Source: Pseudomonas purpurea (GTDB taxonomy: Bacteria > Pseudomonadota > Gammaproteobacteria > Pseudomonadales > Pseudomonadaceae). From it: 64,000 nt of DNA. Below are positions 17,686-27,247 of this stretch, piece by piece; the first letter of the stretch is position 1; every line of letters starts with the position of its first letter. Below the pieces are notes generated by a model, which saw nothing but the letters and a program-made list of their open reading frames with translations, did not search any database and was not told the origin of the DNA. The stretch covers positions 2,785,001 through 2,849,000 of the forward strand of contig NZ_CP150918.1 of NCBI RefSeq assembly GCF_039908635.1, read 5' to 3'. The translations under genes and the position numbers were made by a program.

Positions 17686-19178
17686 CTATTCAGGGTCGAG
17701 AAGCGCGGCAACCCTGTTGTTTGGGAAAAAAATCTCTCCAATTAACGGTGTTGCAAAGTTTCCTCTTGTTCCATCTCTAGCGATACCATCCTCAAGCCAT
17801 AATCGTCTCTTGTACTTAAACGATACGCCATCCCGGTCTTTATCAACCTGTATGTCATACATGTTTAATGCTCTTGCTCTAGCGCCAGCCTCGGATTTTT
17901 TAGCTGATGAACCTGCTATGATTTGAGCGAAGGGGCGACCACCTAAACGCTCTACTATGCCTTTAAGGAAAGCAGCAGCCAGAATTAGTTGTTTGTGCTG
18001 TTCTGTCGTGAAGTGCGTTCTTATACGCTCCTGGAGTTCTCGGATTTCCTCGTCATCAAAAAGACCAGCCTGTTGCACTTCGTCACGTTTTTTGGCATAG
18101 CGCCGGAGCTCATCTCTAAGTACGTTAGGATTTTGAAGTGCGCGTTCAAGGATTTCAATTATTTCTGTCGAGTGCTCATTGGTTAGTGTGCCACCTCTAC
18201 TTTTGCTCAGAACTAATAGGCCGATAATAAAGCGGTACATTTTATTCTGGATCTTGCCATCTTCATCCCTTCCAAGAGGTAAGGAGCTGATGCCAAGTGA
18301 TCGTCGAACATGGTTGAATGCTAGGCGGATTTTTCCGCGCGGATCGAAATGATCCAGATATGAATATGTATGAATATCAGCTATATGTTTGTGGCCGCAA
18401 AGTAACAGATCGAAATCAGACATTGCAATGTTCTGAAAAACAGTCTGCTTGTCATCCAGGTGAAGCAGAGGCTCCGCTTTTGAGTCAGGGGGCTCAAAAA
18501 GATAGTGGTGAGTTACCATTATTTTTAGGGCTCGCATGAATTCACCCGCTTTGATTTTATTATTTTTAGGGTCTAGAAGCTCGCCTCTTAATCCCTTGTC
18601 ATACAGCGATAGTATTTTTTTGACTGTTGGCGAGAGAACTTGCCCTTCGCAATTCGATTAATGGATAGACTTCCAGATAAATGCTCTGTCTCACTGTCTC
18701 CTAAGTAGGAAGAGTCGACCCGACATGTAAATACGTTGGTTGGGCCTTTGTTCGCCCAAAAATAATCAACGCTATCACTGTCAGTAAATTGGTGTTTGTG
18801 AAAGGCTGAGTAAAAGTTTGAGAGCGATGACTGTCAGCGCTTTAGATTAGAGCCGTGACTCTGAGCGTTGAATGCATCATGATTTTCAGGCACTAGTATT
18901 ACATGAATGCCACGAGCCTGGCACTGCAGCCCATAATAGTCGCCATCAACGTATATTTTGTCCTCAATCCACTGGTAGGCTCTCTCTAAACTGATGTTGT
19001 CACCAATATTTGTTATATCGCCAGTGACAAGAAGGTAGTCCGGTTTGTCATGTTCTAACTCCGCTTGGATTTTCTTTAAGCAGTTTAGTGAGCGGCGATA
19101 ATTGTCTACTTGTCCATCAGGTGGCTCATAAAAATGAATGACTGATAGTTGTGCGAATTTAATTGTGGAATCCGGCAT
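17686..19178 (-). pseudogene. Calcineurin-like metallophosphoesterase, disrupted
   Basis: The N-terminal part (start 19178, RBS AGGAG) has the motifs GDIT and NHD, but the first motif reads SVIHF where DxH is expected, so a metal ligand is lost. An in-frame TGA stands at 18834. Reading through it, homologous-looking sequence continues (SNFYSAFHKHQ, SSYLGDSETEHLSGS) until a frame change near 18640. The next frame gives LSPTVKKILSLYDKGLRG and then the open C-terminal half, with MVTHHYLFEP and CGHKHIAD. One nonsense, one frameshift and one active-site change mean the gene is dead or badly mis-sequenced. It is AT-rich compared with the core. Confidence 0.75.
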
Positions 19179-19486
19179 GGCTCCGCTCCTAGCCTTGGTG
19201 TACTCACAAAGCGAGAAAGGTGTAGAGTTCTATTTTCTCTTAGTGAGTTTTTTCGAGGCCACACAATAATTCTTTCAGACTTCGTGCAGCATCTAGCCTA
19301 AATAGAACATAGCGGTGTATCCGCATTCCGTCCAATGTCTTCGAATGCTTGGGTGTGCAGACACTCGATACTGGTACTTTTAGGACGATTAGCTGCCCAG
19401 TCCCGCCAAGCAAAGCGTGATGCGAGGTTTTCGTGTTGCTCGTTCGTTGGTGATAAAGTCCCGCAAAATCTCAACGAGGGAACGAC
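19179..19486. other. Intergenic region with no gene seen
   Basis: 308 bp between divergent broken genes. It should hold two promoters. No ORF with a ribosome site, repeat or terminator was recognised. Confidence 0.35.
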
Positions 19487-19829
19487 ATGAAATTGTTCTT
19501 AGGGGCAGTGGTGCTAGCGATGCTGGCAGGGTGTGCTGACTCTGGCCCTATGAAAGTTGGTCCAGACACCTACACGATTTCAACGCGCGTTCCTTTCGGT
19601 GGGGCCGGCTTCTGCAAAAGGGCAGGCCCTGAAAGAGGCAAACGCATTTTGTGAGTCCCAAGGTAGGGAAATTCTCCTTGACCACATGCAGGCGAGCGAA
19701 TGTGCTTTACACGGTGGCTGCGGTGAAGCGGAGATCTATTTCTTCTGCCTGACGGCAGGCGATCCACAGCTGAAACGCCAAAAATACAGCCCCGACCCGA
19801 CTCAGAAGATCGAGATAGATCAGAGGTAA
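19487..19829 (+). pseudogene. Small lipoprotein, frameshifted
   Basis: The ATG at 19487 opens a lipoprotein signal (KLFLGAVVLAMLAGCADS, lipobox LAGC). The first frame stops early at about 19652. The expected continuation (AKGQALKEANAFCESQGREI, then GGCGEAEIYFFC) is in the next frame to 19829. One extra base near 19609 explains it; removing it gives an intact protein of about 113 residues. Relatives are small outer-membrane lipoproteins of unknown role. Confidence 0.65.
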
Positions 19830-19898
19830 CCTGGCTCCATCATCAGACCTTGCTCAGAGCTGTAGTCGCTCGGAATTCTGGATGTCCTGACGTGAAAA

Positions 19899-19924
19899 AG
19901 CCCAGTCTAGTGCTGGGCTCTTTG
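19899..19924 (+). terminator. Terminator after lipoprotein
   Basis: AGCCCAG pairs with CTGGGCT around a short loop, with A's before and TCTTT after. It can serve both convergent genes. Confidence 0.7.
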
Positions 19925-19940
19925 CATGAAGCCAATGTGA

Positions 19941-20444
19941 TTATGGTTTTGGTGGAGGAGTAAAGTCGCCCAAGCAATATCCAACCTCTCCATAATTCTT
20001 GGTCTTTCCAAGGACTTCGTTGAGATCCGCTATGCTATTAAAATCATAGGAGTAGATACCGAACTCAGGATCGAAAAAGTACAGGATGTTTGCATTCCTA
20101 TATATTCCCATTGCATGCCCGCCTATCCCAGGGAGGCCATTAGCGTTAACGAAAATAAAGTCACCTGTTTTTAGCGCCTTCAACGCATCTAGGCTAGGCG
20201 GGACTGCATCTAGAGGGTGAAAGTGTGAAGTTGGGAGTAGCATCGGTGGTAGCAGGAAAACAAACGTGTCACCTGCTTCAACTTTAGACTGTAATGCATC
20301 GCAGTCTTCAGGGGTGAGCGTATTTGCGTACTTAAGACCTTTTTGGTCAGTGCGAGACAACCACAGCATTGTGGCTGCTTCGCAAACGCCATTTGGGTGT
20401 TTGGCGGTTTTGTTCTTCCATGGGACTAATAGTTTTCCAGCCAT
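19941..20444 (-). CDS. Putative YopT/C58-like cysteine protease
   Basis: 167 residues without a signal peptide or membrane segment. Three spaced motifs match a papain-fold triad of the C58/YopT type: Cys21 in HPNGVCEAATMLWLS, His110 in GIGGHAMGIYR and Asp125 in LYFFDPEFGIYSYDF. The His and Asp segments, with the 'FFDP(E/N)(F/Y)G' phrase, are the most diagnostic. In that family members are injected effectors or toxin domains that cut host or rival proteins. This one is a stand-alone domain with no secretion gene adjacent. It could instead be a related papain-fold immunity or processing enzyme. The activity is inferred only. Confidence 0.6.
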   Translation of the reverse strand: MAGKLLVPWKNKTAKHPNGVCEAATMLWLSRTDQKGLKYANTLTPEDCDALQSKVEAGDTFVFLLPPMLLPTSHFHPLDAVPPSLDALKALKTGDFIFVNANGLPGIGGHAMGIYRNANILYFFDPEFGIYSYDFNSIADLNEVLGKTKNYGEVGYCLGDFTPPPKP

Positions 20445-20909
20445 GACTATTCCTTAGCAGTGGGTCTGTCCATTTGTTTGACTCGTCGGCATTTCTATCA
20501 TCGGCTACGCGATGTAGTCTGCGTTTTTCCTAGCCATTAAAGTACTACCTGCTGAGGTATAGATTGGTTTTTCGTCATGCGCTTCAAAACTTGGGGGAAA
20601 CAAGAGTTTGAAACGACGAGTGGCTATCATCGCTTCATGCATAGATGCCTAGCAGTTCGTGAGGCTTCCCTTGGCTGAAGTTGTCACTACTCACATCGAT
20701 CTCCCAGGTCATAAACGCGCCGAAATTGGCGCAACACCAAGCCATGGGCTTGCAGGTGAAGGGCTGGGAAATCCTTGCGTGTAGCAGGAGGCCACTATCA
20801 GTACTGGATTTGGCGTTACTGTCATTGCGCCCACGCTGGATGCCTAGACAGCAGAGCGCTACAGTGCCGTGAAAGGGACTAGCTTGAAGCGCCAACAAGG
20901 AGGTTTCGG
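20445..20909. other. Intergenic region with a possible hydrolase fragment
   Basis: On the minus strand a frame ending at about 20638 reads MAWCCANFGAFMTWEIDV and then NFSQGKPHELLGIYA. The MTWEID phrase resembles the C-terminal end of a GH18 chitinase barrel. There is no upstream coding continuation, so at most this is a scrap. The rest of the 465 bp holds nothing recognisable. Confidence 0.3.
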
Positions 20910-21326
20910 ATGATAGCGAAGTTGTTAGTGAGCATTGGTATCGTCTTTTATGCCGCCGTTGTGCCGGTACTAGAGCTGAACGAAACTCATGTTTTCAACA
21001 CCGTTTGGGAGCCCCACGCAAGGCTTCATGAGGTTTGGCAGCTTTTTACCAATACTGCCATTGGAGCCTATAGCGTCTGGCTTGTATGGATTAAAGACAA
21101 TCTCAAGCGAGCGAGCTTGCTCACCCTGTTTGTCACCGGGGGTTTTTTATTGGCCTATTGGCTCCGGGATGGCTACGGCGGGTCGATGATTCTTTCTGAT
21201 GGCTCAGAAAAAATGATCATGGGTGTGAATTTAGGTCTATTTGCATACACCCTAGCGGTACTTTTGGCAGTTATTGCCGTCATGATCGACCAGCGAAAGC
21301 GAAACGTGCATCTTTCGGCAAGATGA
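20910..21326 (+). CDS. Small four-helix membrane protein
   Basis: 138 residues, four hydrophobic segments (about 4-22, 45-62, 70-88 and 105-128). AAGGAGG precedes the ATG closely. A conserved-looking stretch VWEPHARLHEVWQLFTN lies after the first segment. The family is not identified. It is monocistronic, in an accessory region with genes of unlike base composition. Confidence 0.55.
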   Translation: MIAKLLVSIGIVFYAAVVPVLELNETHVFNTVWEPHARLHEVWQLFTNTAIGAYSVWLVWIKDNLKRASLLTLFVTGGFLLAYWLRDGYGGSMILSDGSEKMIMGVNLGLFAYTLAVLLAVIAVMIDQRKRNVHLSAR

Positions 21327-21503
21327 GGCGTTACCCTTTCTCCGTATGCTCACTACGTAGAAGGGCTTCCTCTTCGCCTGGAAGCGCCCGCGCAGAGAGA
21401 TCGGCCTAGCCCAATCAAGCTTTCTCATTCGTTTTTTGCTTAAGTCTTGCGACCTGGGAAAGCGCCGCCACTTTGTAAGGAGGAGCGATCTTCTCCAAGC
21501 CTC

Positions 21504-21896
21504 CTAACCATCCAGTTTCAGCACTTCGACGCGAAGCCGAGCCCGGTTTAAATGGCCAGTGGTTAATTTTGCATTTGCGGCAGTTTCCAGATCGTAGGGA
21601 GGTAGGCCCTCAAGCCTGGCGGCTTCAGCCCACAGCAAGTCAATCATGATCAGGCAACGTCTCCGGATACCATCGTGGCAAACCAACCAAGTTGTCACCT
21701 CACTACGGAGATTATCGTGTCTAGTTTCTTCTTCGGTGGGCCACGCTGTTCCGTAACACTTAAGATAATCAGAACTGCCGTCCAGCAATGTACGAAATGG
21801 CGCGCCTGGTCTGAGTAACTCAGTCCCAAAGATCGGGTAAATGTCCTCTACTTTGATGTGGCCTTGCAGGACTCGTGAACACAGGTCGCTCAGCAT
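21504..21896 (-). CDS. Hypothetical protein
   Basis: 130 residues, soluble, with no recognised domain. Features: LSDLCSRVLQGHIKVEDIYP at the start and a helical middle with WLVCHDGIRRRCLIMIDLLWAEA. An HNH nuclease fragment lies just upstream on the same strand, so the two may have belonged to one accessory unit. Function unknown. Confidence 0.45.
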   Translation of the reverse strand: MLSDLCSRVLQGHIKVEDIYPIFGTELLRPGAPFRTLLDGSSDYLKCYGTAWPTEEETRHDNLRSEVTTWLVCHDGIRRRCLIMIDLLWAEAARLEGLPPYDLETAANAKLTTGHLNRARLRVEVLKLDG

Positions 21897-21931
21897 CCCA
21901 CAGACGTTGCGAACAGACGCCTGGGCCCATT

Positions 21932-22035
21932 TCAGGCGTGGCCGTTTCGGCGCTTAACGGACTGTGATTGGCTGAGAGAGCGTGCTCCATAATCAAACTC
22001 GGCGTGGTGATTCGGGCACACGCAGACGATGTTCT
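21932..22035 (-). pseudogene. HNH endonuclease C-terminal fragment, cut by MITE
   Basis: A minus-strand frame ending at the TGA at 21932-21934 reads ENIVCVCPNHHAEFDYGARS, the typical end of an HNH nuclease (Cys and paired His). The frame runs into MITE copy 1. On the other side, one frame gives WNAL, which would join directly to ENIV, so the MITE went into an HNH gene or its remnant. Confidence 0.6.
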
Positions 22036-22039
22036 CTAG

Positions 22040-22179
22040 GGTCTGTACGAAAAGTCGCCGAGTGGCGATCATGCTGCGTTAAAAACAGGCTCGGAATGCT
22101 CATTTACAACCCGTAAACTCCGCTTCCTCGCCTGTTTTTGCCTTGCCTGATCGCCACTCGGCGACTTTTCGTACAGACC
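22040..22179 (+). mobile_element. 140-bp palindromic MITE, copy 1
   Basis: Perfect 32-bp terminal inverted repeats at 22040-22071 and 22148-22179, beginning GGTCTGTACGAAAAGTCGCC. An inner pair (AAAAACAGGC with GCCTGTTTTT) makes the whole element fold into one hairpin. CTAG flanks both ends (22036-22039 and 22080+100, i.e. 22180-22183), matching the 4-bp YTAR target duplication of IS5-type elements. No transposase is encoded. This is the most symmetric of the four copies. Confidence 0.85.
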
Positions 22180-22228
22180 CTAGTGCATTCCAACAACATC
22201 ACCCTTCTTAAGGAAGAGGAGGCTCACG

Positions 22229-22900
22229 ATGTCACTTTACGGAAGTATCCAAAGCGCTCCAGCCAATTCCCGCGGATTTGACGCCGATACGGTGCTTTCG
22301 TCCGCCACTGCCCAGCAGTTCGCGGCGCAGGGTTATACATTCTGCCTCCGTTATCTATCCCTCGGCGCCGAGCAAGATGCAGGAGATCTGTCATCAAGCG
22401 AGGCCAGTGACATTTTGGCATCAGGACTGGCCCTGATGGTCGTTCAGCACGTCGATGACCCTGGCTGGTCACCCTCCCAGAACACCGGGCAGACCAATGG
22501 AAACAACGCTGCGACAAACGCAGACAGCATTGGTCTGCCACCGGGTATGAATGTGTGGTGTGACCTTGAGGGTGTGGCGGCCAGTTCAACCGCACAGGAC
22601 GTCATTAATTACTGCACAGCCTGGTACAGCGCGGTGTCGGCAGCCGGCTATGTGCCTGGGCTGTACGTCGGCAGCGACGCGGTGCTCACCGGCTCGCAAC
22701 TGTACGACCTGCCGTTCCAGCACTACTGGCAGTCATGCAGCGAGGTACCGGCGCTGCCCGAGCGCGGCTACCAGATGGTGCAGACGCTCGTCCAGGCGCC
22801 CGTGAATGGCATCGGGATCGATCAAGATGTCACCCAGACCGACAGCTTCGGCGGACAGGTGCTATGGCTGACTGGGTCGGGTAGTACATCCGGTCAATGA
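22229..22900 (+). CDS. DUF1906 glycoside-hydrolase-like protein
   Basis: 223 residues, cytoplasmic-looking (no signal peptide), with AGGAGG before the ATG. The pattern is that of DUF1906/Rv2525c-like TIM barrels related to GH25: GFDADTVLSSATAQQFAAQG, FCLRYLSLG, VQHVDDPGW, MNVWCDLEGVA (acidic residues in the active-site strand), PGLYVGSD and the late GIDQDVTQ. Such domains are thought to act on glycans or peptidoglycan. The large beta-propeller gene follows 170 bp downstream on the same strand and may be a partner. Confidence 0.75.
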   Translation: MSLYGSIQSAPANSRGFDADTVLSSATAQQFAAQGYTFCLRYLSLGAEQDAGDLSSSEASDILASGLALMVVQHVDDPGWSPSQNTGQTNGNNAATNADSIGLPPGMNVWCDLEGVAASSTAQDVINYCTAWYSAVSAAGYVPGLYVGSDAVLTGSQLYDLPFQHYWQSCSEVPALPERGYQMVQTLVQAPVNGIGIDQDVTQTDSFGGQVLWLTGSGSTSGQ

Positions 22901-23069
22901 TGTAACTGCGCTCGTCGCCGTTGATGCTTTGGTCGCAGTAATGGCCCGCATTGAATTGGAAGTTTGTATTCCTATCCCATGGTCCGACTGCGGGGGCGTT
23001 CATAAGGACGACTCCGCTAACCTGTGAACGGTCGCGACCCGACACGCCGTAGTATTCAAGGAGAGAATC

Positions 23070-25100
23070 ATGACCAACCCCGCAAAAACCTGGCTCGGGA
23101 TTTTTGGTCCGCCGACCGATCTCGAAGGCCTCTGTGTCTGGTTCGCGGAAAAAGTGGCCGCCGACATAGTCGATCTGGCCTGGCAACCCGCTTGGCTGGC
23201 GTTCGAGGCCAGTTTCCTTTCGAACAATCCACCGGCAGTGACGTCATCTAATGACACGATCTATGTCTTCTATCCGAGTTCTTCGGCACAGACCGACTAC
23301 CTTCTTTATAACACTTATAACGGGACGACATGGTCCAGCTCGCAGAAACTCATGACATCAATTCCCACCGTCTCTACTCTTGTCCCGGTCGAAACGGCAA
23401 CGGGAGCAGGCGCAACGACGTTTGGCGGCGAGGTGTATGTATTCTGGCAAGATGTCGGTGATACCGGAGTCCCAAGTCCGGACGGAACGCTGATGTATAA
23501 GACCATGAGCCAGGAGACCTCTTACCAGATACAGCCGACACAGGCCATATCCGGTTATTCGCCGGGCGTCATCATGTCCGACTGCCCATCGGCTGTTGTC
23601 TTCAATGACCTTCTCTATGTCTTCTATCAGGGTCCTGGCCCCGACGGGCAGCTTTGGTTCACGTCTTCAAGCGATGGGAGCAACTGGTCCACAAGCACCC
23701 ACTGGCCCAACACCGGCATTGCCACATCGCCGTCGGCCGTAGTCTTCACCAACCCGTCGGGCCAAGAGTACCTTTACGTCTTTTACCAGAATACGGGTAC
23801 AGGCAACCTTAGCTACACCTCAATTGACACGGCCGGAAACGATGCAGGGCCAGGCGGGTGGCTCGAGTGCGGCGGCCACACGGTGCCCATGTCCGGAGCG
23901 CCAGTCGCGCTGGTCTACGACGACACTCTCTATGTCCTGTTTGCTGCGGGCAGCGGAAGCGGGTTCTGGTATGTCAGTTCGCCGGACGGGAGCACGTGGA
24001 ATGCGCCCCTTCAAGTTGCCCCGGTACAGCTATCTAGCTCGCCATCCCTTGTCAATTTCAATGACCAGATCTATTGCATGATGCAAGGGCCAGGAAACAG
24101 CGGCGAACTCTGGTATACGACCACAGCCACGCCGGGTAACCCTGCCAGCCTGATGACAAAATTTCCAACGACAGGGACGTTCGAAGCTACCGACGCGATG
24201 ATATCCTGGAGCCCAAACGCTACCGTCTTCAACAGCCATATCTATTGCTTTTACCAGCAGAATGGCAACACCGGCGCGCTCTTCTACGTTACATTTGGTT
24301 CGGGAGGCTGGAGTACGCCAGCGCAGTTACAGGCGTATTCAGGAGGGAGCTCTGGCATTACGGGAACACCGGGAAGTGCAGTATTCGGCACCGATTTGTA
24401 TGTGTTCTATCAGGGCGGCAACTATAGTGGTGCCCTGCGCTACCAGACCTATGATGGAAGCAACTGGAGCACCCAGAAGACGGTATCGGGAGCCGGCATG
24501 TCGGGTTGGCCGGCGCCCGTAGTGTTCAACAACGAACTCTATGTCTTTTACGAGGGAGAGGGAAATGCCAACGCGCTCTGGTACAGCGTCTACAACGGAA
24601 GCAGTTGGGGAAATAGTCAGCAGGTCAATACAAACGGTGTGTCTTACTCCAACTCGACAGGCAATAGCTGGGGGGGCTCGACCGGGCCGGCTGCTATCGT
24701 CTACAACGGGACACTTTACGTCTTCTATCTTGGAAACGGCGGCTGCATCTTCTACAACTCTTTCGGCAACACCAACACGGGGGCACCGATGCAACTTTTC
24801 AGTGGCCAGCTTGGTCCCGAGACCTTTATAACGGCGATGTGCGCTGTTGCGGTGGTGGTCTGTGACGATAGCAGCGGAACACCGCAGCTTTATTGCGTCT
24901 ATCAGTCGACGACCGAGAATGCGACACAGGGATACAAACCCACCGGAGATCTCTATTACGTGGGTACATCCGACCCGGCCAGCGCCAGCAGTTGGTCCGC
25001 GCCTGTCAAGCTGGGTAGCACCGTGCCTACGCCCAATCCACCAGGAGGAATTTCGACGCTTTCCGACTGGGCAGTTAACGGCGTCTTTGCGATGATTTAG
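23070..25100 (+). CDS. Large beta-propeller protein with lectin/sialidase-like repeats
   Basis: 676 residues, AAGGAGAG before the ATG, no signal peptide. After about 60 N-terminal residues the protein is a series of about eleven units of some 50 residues. Each has a 'LYVFYQG...GxLWYxx..G.xWS' core, for example YVFYQGGNYSGALRYQTYDG and YVFYEGEGNANALWYSVYNG. This repeat resembles fucose-lectin and sialidase-like propeller blades, with aromatic residues suited to binding sugars. It follows a DUF1906 hydrolase-like gene. Together they suggest a glycan-directed or toxin-like pair, but neither has an export signal. No catalytic Asp-box was confirmed. Confidence 0.7.
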   Translation: MTNPAKTWLGIFGPPTDLEGLCVWFAEKVAADIVDLAWQPAWLAFEASFLSNNPPAVTSSNDTIYVFYPSSSAQTDYLLYNTYNGTTWSSSQKLMTSIPTVSTLVPVETATGAGATTFGGEVYVFWQDVGDTGVPSPDGTLMYKTMSQETSYQIQPTQAISGYSPGVIMSDCPSAVVFNDLLYVFYQGPGPDGQLWFTSSSDGSNWSTSTHWPNTGIATSPSAVVFTNPSGQEYLYVFYQNTGTGNLSYTSIDTAGNDAGPGGWLECGGHTVPMSGAPVALVYDDTLYVLFAAGSGSGFWYVSSPDGSTWNAPLQVAPVQLSSSPSLVNFNDQIYCMMQGPGNSGELWYTTTATPGNPASLMTKFPTTGTFEATDAMISWSPNATVFNSHIYCFYQQNGNTGALFYVTFGSGGWSTPAQLQAYSGGSSGITGTPGSAVFGTDLYVFYQGGNYSGALRYQTYDGSNWSTQKTVSGAGMSGWPAPVVFNNELYVFYEGEGNANALWYSVYNGSSWGNSQQVNTNGVSYSNSTGNSWGGSTGPAAIVYNGTLYVFYLGNGGCIFYNSFGNTNTGAPMQLFSGQLGPETFITAMCAVAVVVCDDSSGTPQLYCVYQSTTENATQGYKPTGDLYYVGTSDPASASSWSAPVKLGSTVPTPNPPGGISTLSDWAVNGVFAMI

Positions 25101-25140
25101 GCTTTCACGGGCCATGATTTCCCCATGGGCATCGCGCCAG

Positions 25141-25272
25141 ACTGAACTGCTTGAATTGACTTTGCCCCCGAAAAACGAACCCCTTGCTGAGTGTGTAAGC
25201 TCAAGCAAGGGGAGGAAACAATGACGGTCAAGGCAAAGCGGGCGCAGTAGACGTTCGAATTCAAGCTGGAAG
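25141..25272 (+). mobile_element. IS3-type left-end remnant
   Basis: After an end-like sequence there is an ATG at 25221 behind GGAGG. It reads MTVKAKRAQ, then a stop and TFEFKLEG, the start of an IS3 OrfA-type protein. It is cut after about 17 codons where IS66 sequence starts. Confidence 0.5.
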
Positions 25273-25591
25273 GTAAGCGTCCGCCCAACACACCTTGTGT
25301 GATTAAACGGGCGTCCACCTGTGCGGCAGCAACTCCGTAATCGTACTCGCCCGCTGCGTCGGCAGGCGCGTGAGTACATCCTTCAGATAAGCATACGGAT
25401 CATGCCCATTGAGCCGCGCCAACTGGATCAGGCTCATGATCGCAGCCGCACGTTTGCCGCTGCGTAGTGAGCCCGCAAATAACCAGTTCGAACGTCCAAG
25501 TGCCCACGGCCGGATTTGATTATCTACCCGGTTATTGTCGATGGGTACAGCACCATCATCGAGATAGCGCGTCAGCGCTGTCCAGCATTTG
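25273..25591 (-). mobile_element. IS66-family remnant (TnpC C-terminus)
   Basis: The right end GTAAGCGTCCGCCC at 25273 is typical of IS66 ends. The minus-strand frame from 25591 to 25303 encodes the last ~95 residues of the IS66 transposase: ALTRYLDDGAVPIDNNRVDN, IRPWALGRSNWLFAGS, then SLIQLARLNGHDPYAYL. The front of the gene is lost at 25592, where an IS3-family element begins. Confidence 0.8.
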
Positions 25592-26082
<491 letters not shown>

Positions 26083-26171
26083 GTTGTGCGATGGCGGCTC
26101 CTCTGGTTCAGGCGCTGAAAGGTGATACTTGGCGGCATGCACGTTTTCTACGGACATTTTTTGTAGTGCGC

Positions 26172-27170
26172 TTATTTGATTGTTATCGTGACTTTGCCTT
26201 TTGATCTGCCCTGCTCGACGTACTGCAACGCCTCTGCAGTCGATTCAAAAGGGAAGGAACGATCGATGACCGGTTTAATGACGCCAGCTTCGATAAGCGA
26301 GGTGATTTTTTGCAGTTGTACCCCGTCGGCACGCATAAACAAAAATGCATAGCTCCCCCCATGCTTGCGGGCTTTTCTACGAATACCGCTGCTCAGCAGG
26401 TGCATGACTTGCCGTAGCATCCAGGACAAGCCTTGCTCTTGGGCAAATTGCGCGGTCGGCGGCCCCGAAAGGGAAATGAGCTGTCCGCCAGGCTTGAGAA
26501 CCTTGACCGATTTCTCCAGTACATCGGCGCCGAGGCTGTTCAACACAACGTCGAAATCGCGCAACTCGTTTGCAAAATCTTGCTGCTTGTAGTCGATGAC
26601 CACATCCGCCCCGAGCGCCTTCACCCATTCGACATTCGCCGTACTGGTGGTCGTCGCAACGAAGACGCCGAGGTGTTTGGCGAGCTGGATGGCAAACGTG
26701 CCGACACCGCCGGATCCGGCATGAATCAACACCTTTTGGCCTTTTTTCACCTGGGCGGTCTCAACCAGCGCCTGCCAGGCCGTTAAGGCGGCCAAGGGGA
26801 CGGACGCCGCTTCGGCCATGTCAAGGTTCGAGGGCTTCAGCGCGAGCGCGTTTTCGTTCACGGCGATCAGTTCGGCAAACGTCCCGATCCGATCCTCGGG
26901 AGGGCGTGCATAGACTTCGTCTCCCGGATTGAATCGCTTCACCGCCGAGCCCGTGCGAACGACCACACCCGCCAGGTCATTGCCCAATACCAATGGAAAT
27001 GTATAGGGCAGGATCAGTTTGAATTCCCCGGTTCTGATCTTCGAGTCCAACGGGTTCACGCTCGTTGCATGCACCTGGATCAGAACGTCATGCACACCGA
27101 CCGCAGGGGCGGGCACTTCGCCAATCCTTCCGTTCTGCTTGCCGTAGCGGTCGATAAAAAATGCCTTCAT
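26172..27170 (-). CDS. NADP-dependent quinone/zinc-type oxidoreductase
   Basis: 332 residues. MDR fold: catalytic GroES-like N-terminus (TSVNPLDSKIRTGEF, VLGNDLAGVV) and a Rossmann nucleotide-binding part with VLIHAGSGGVGTFAIQLAKH. The structural zinc cysteines of alcohol dehydrogenases are absent, as in quinone oxidoreductases. Such enzymes reduce quinones and enals with NADPH. It is the last gene of a same-strand run with an alpha/beta hydrolase, an SDR and an Old Yellow Enzyme, all divergent from a TetR gene. Confidence 0.85.
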   Translation of the reverse strand: MKAFFIDRYGKQNGRIGEVPAPAVGVHDVLIQVHATSVNPLDSKIRTGEFKLILPYTFPLVLGNDLAGVVVRTGSAVKRFNPGDEVYARPPEDRIGTFAELIAVNENALALKPSNLDMAEAASVPLAALTAWQALVETAQVKKGQKVLIHAGSGGVGTFAIQLAKHLGVFVATTTSTANVEWVKALGADVVIDYKQQDFANELRDFDVVLNSLGADVLEKSVKVLKPGGQLISLSGPPTAQFAQEQGLSWMLRQVMHLLSSGIRRKARKHGGSYAFLFMRADGVQLQKITSLIEAGVIKPVIDRSFPFESTAEALQYVEQGRSKGKVTITIK

Positions 27171-27247
27171 GTTGCAGCTGCTCTTGTCGGTGGAATGAGA
27201 ATGGGGCGCGGCCCCGGCAACGTTGCTGCGATGAGACGTTCAGGCGC

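Noticed and set aside
24339..25379. A 346-codon minus-strand ORF
   Set aside because: Antisense to the propeller gene and Arg/Cys-rich; no family.
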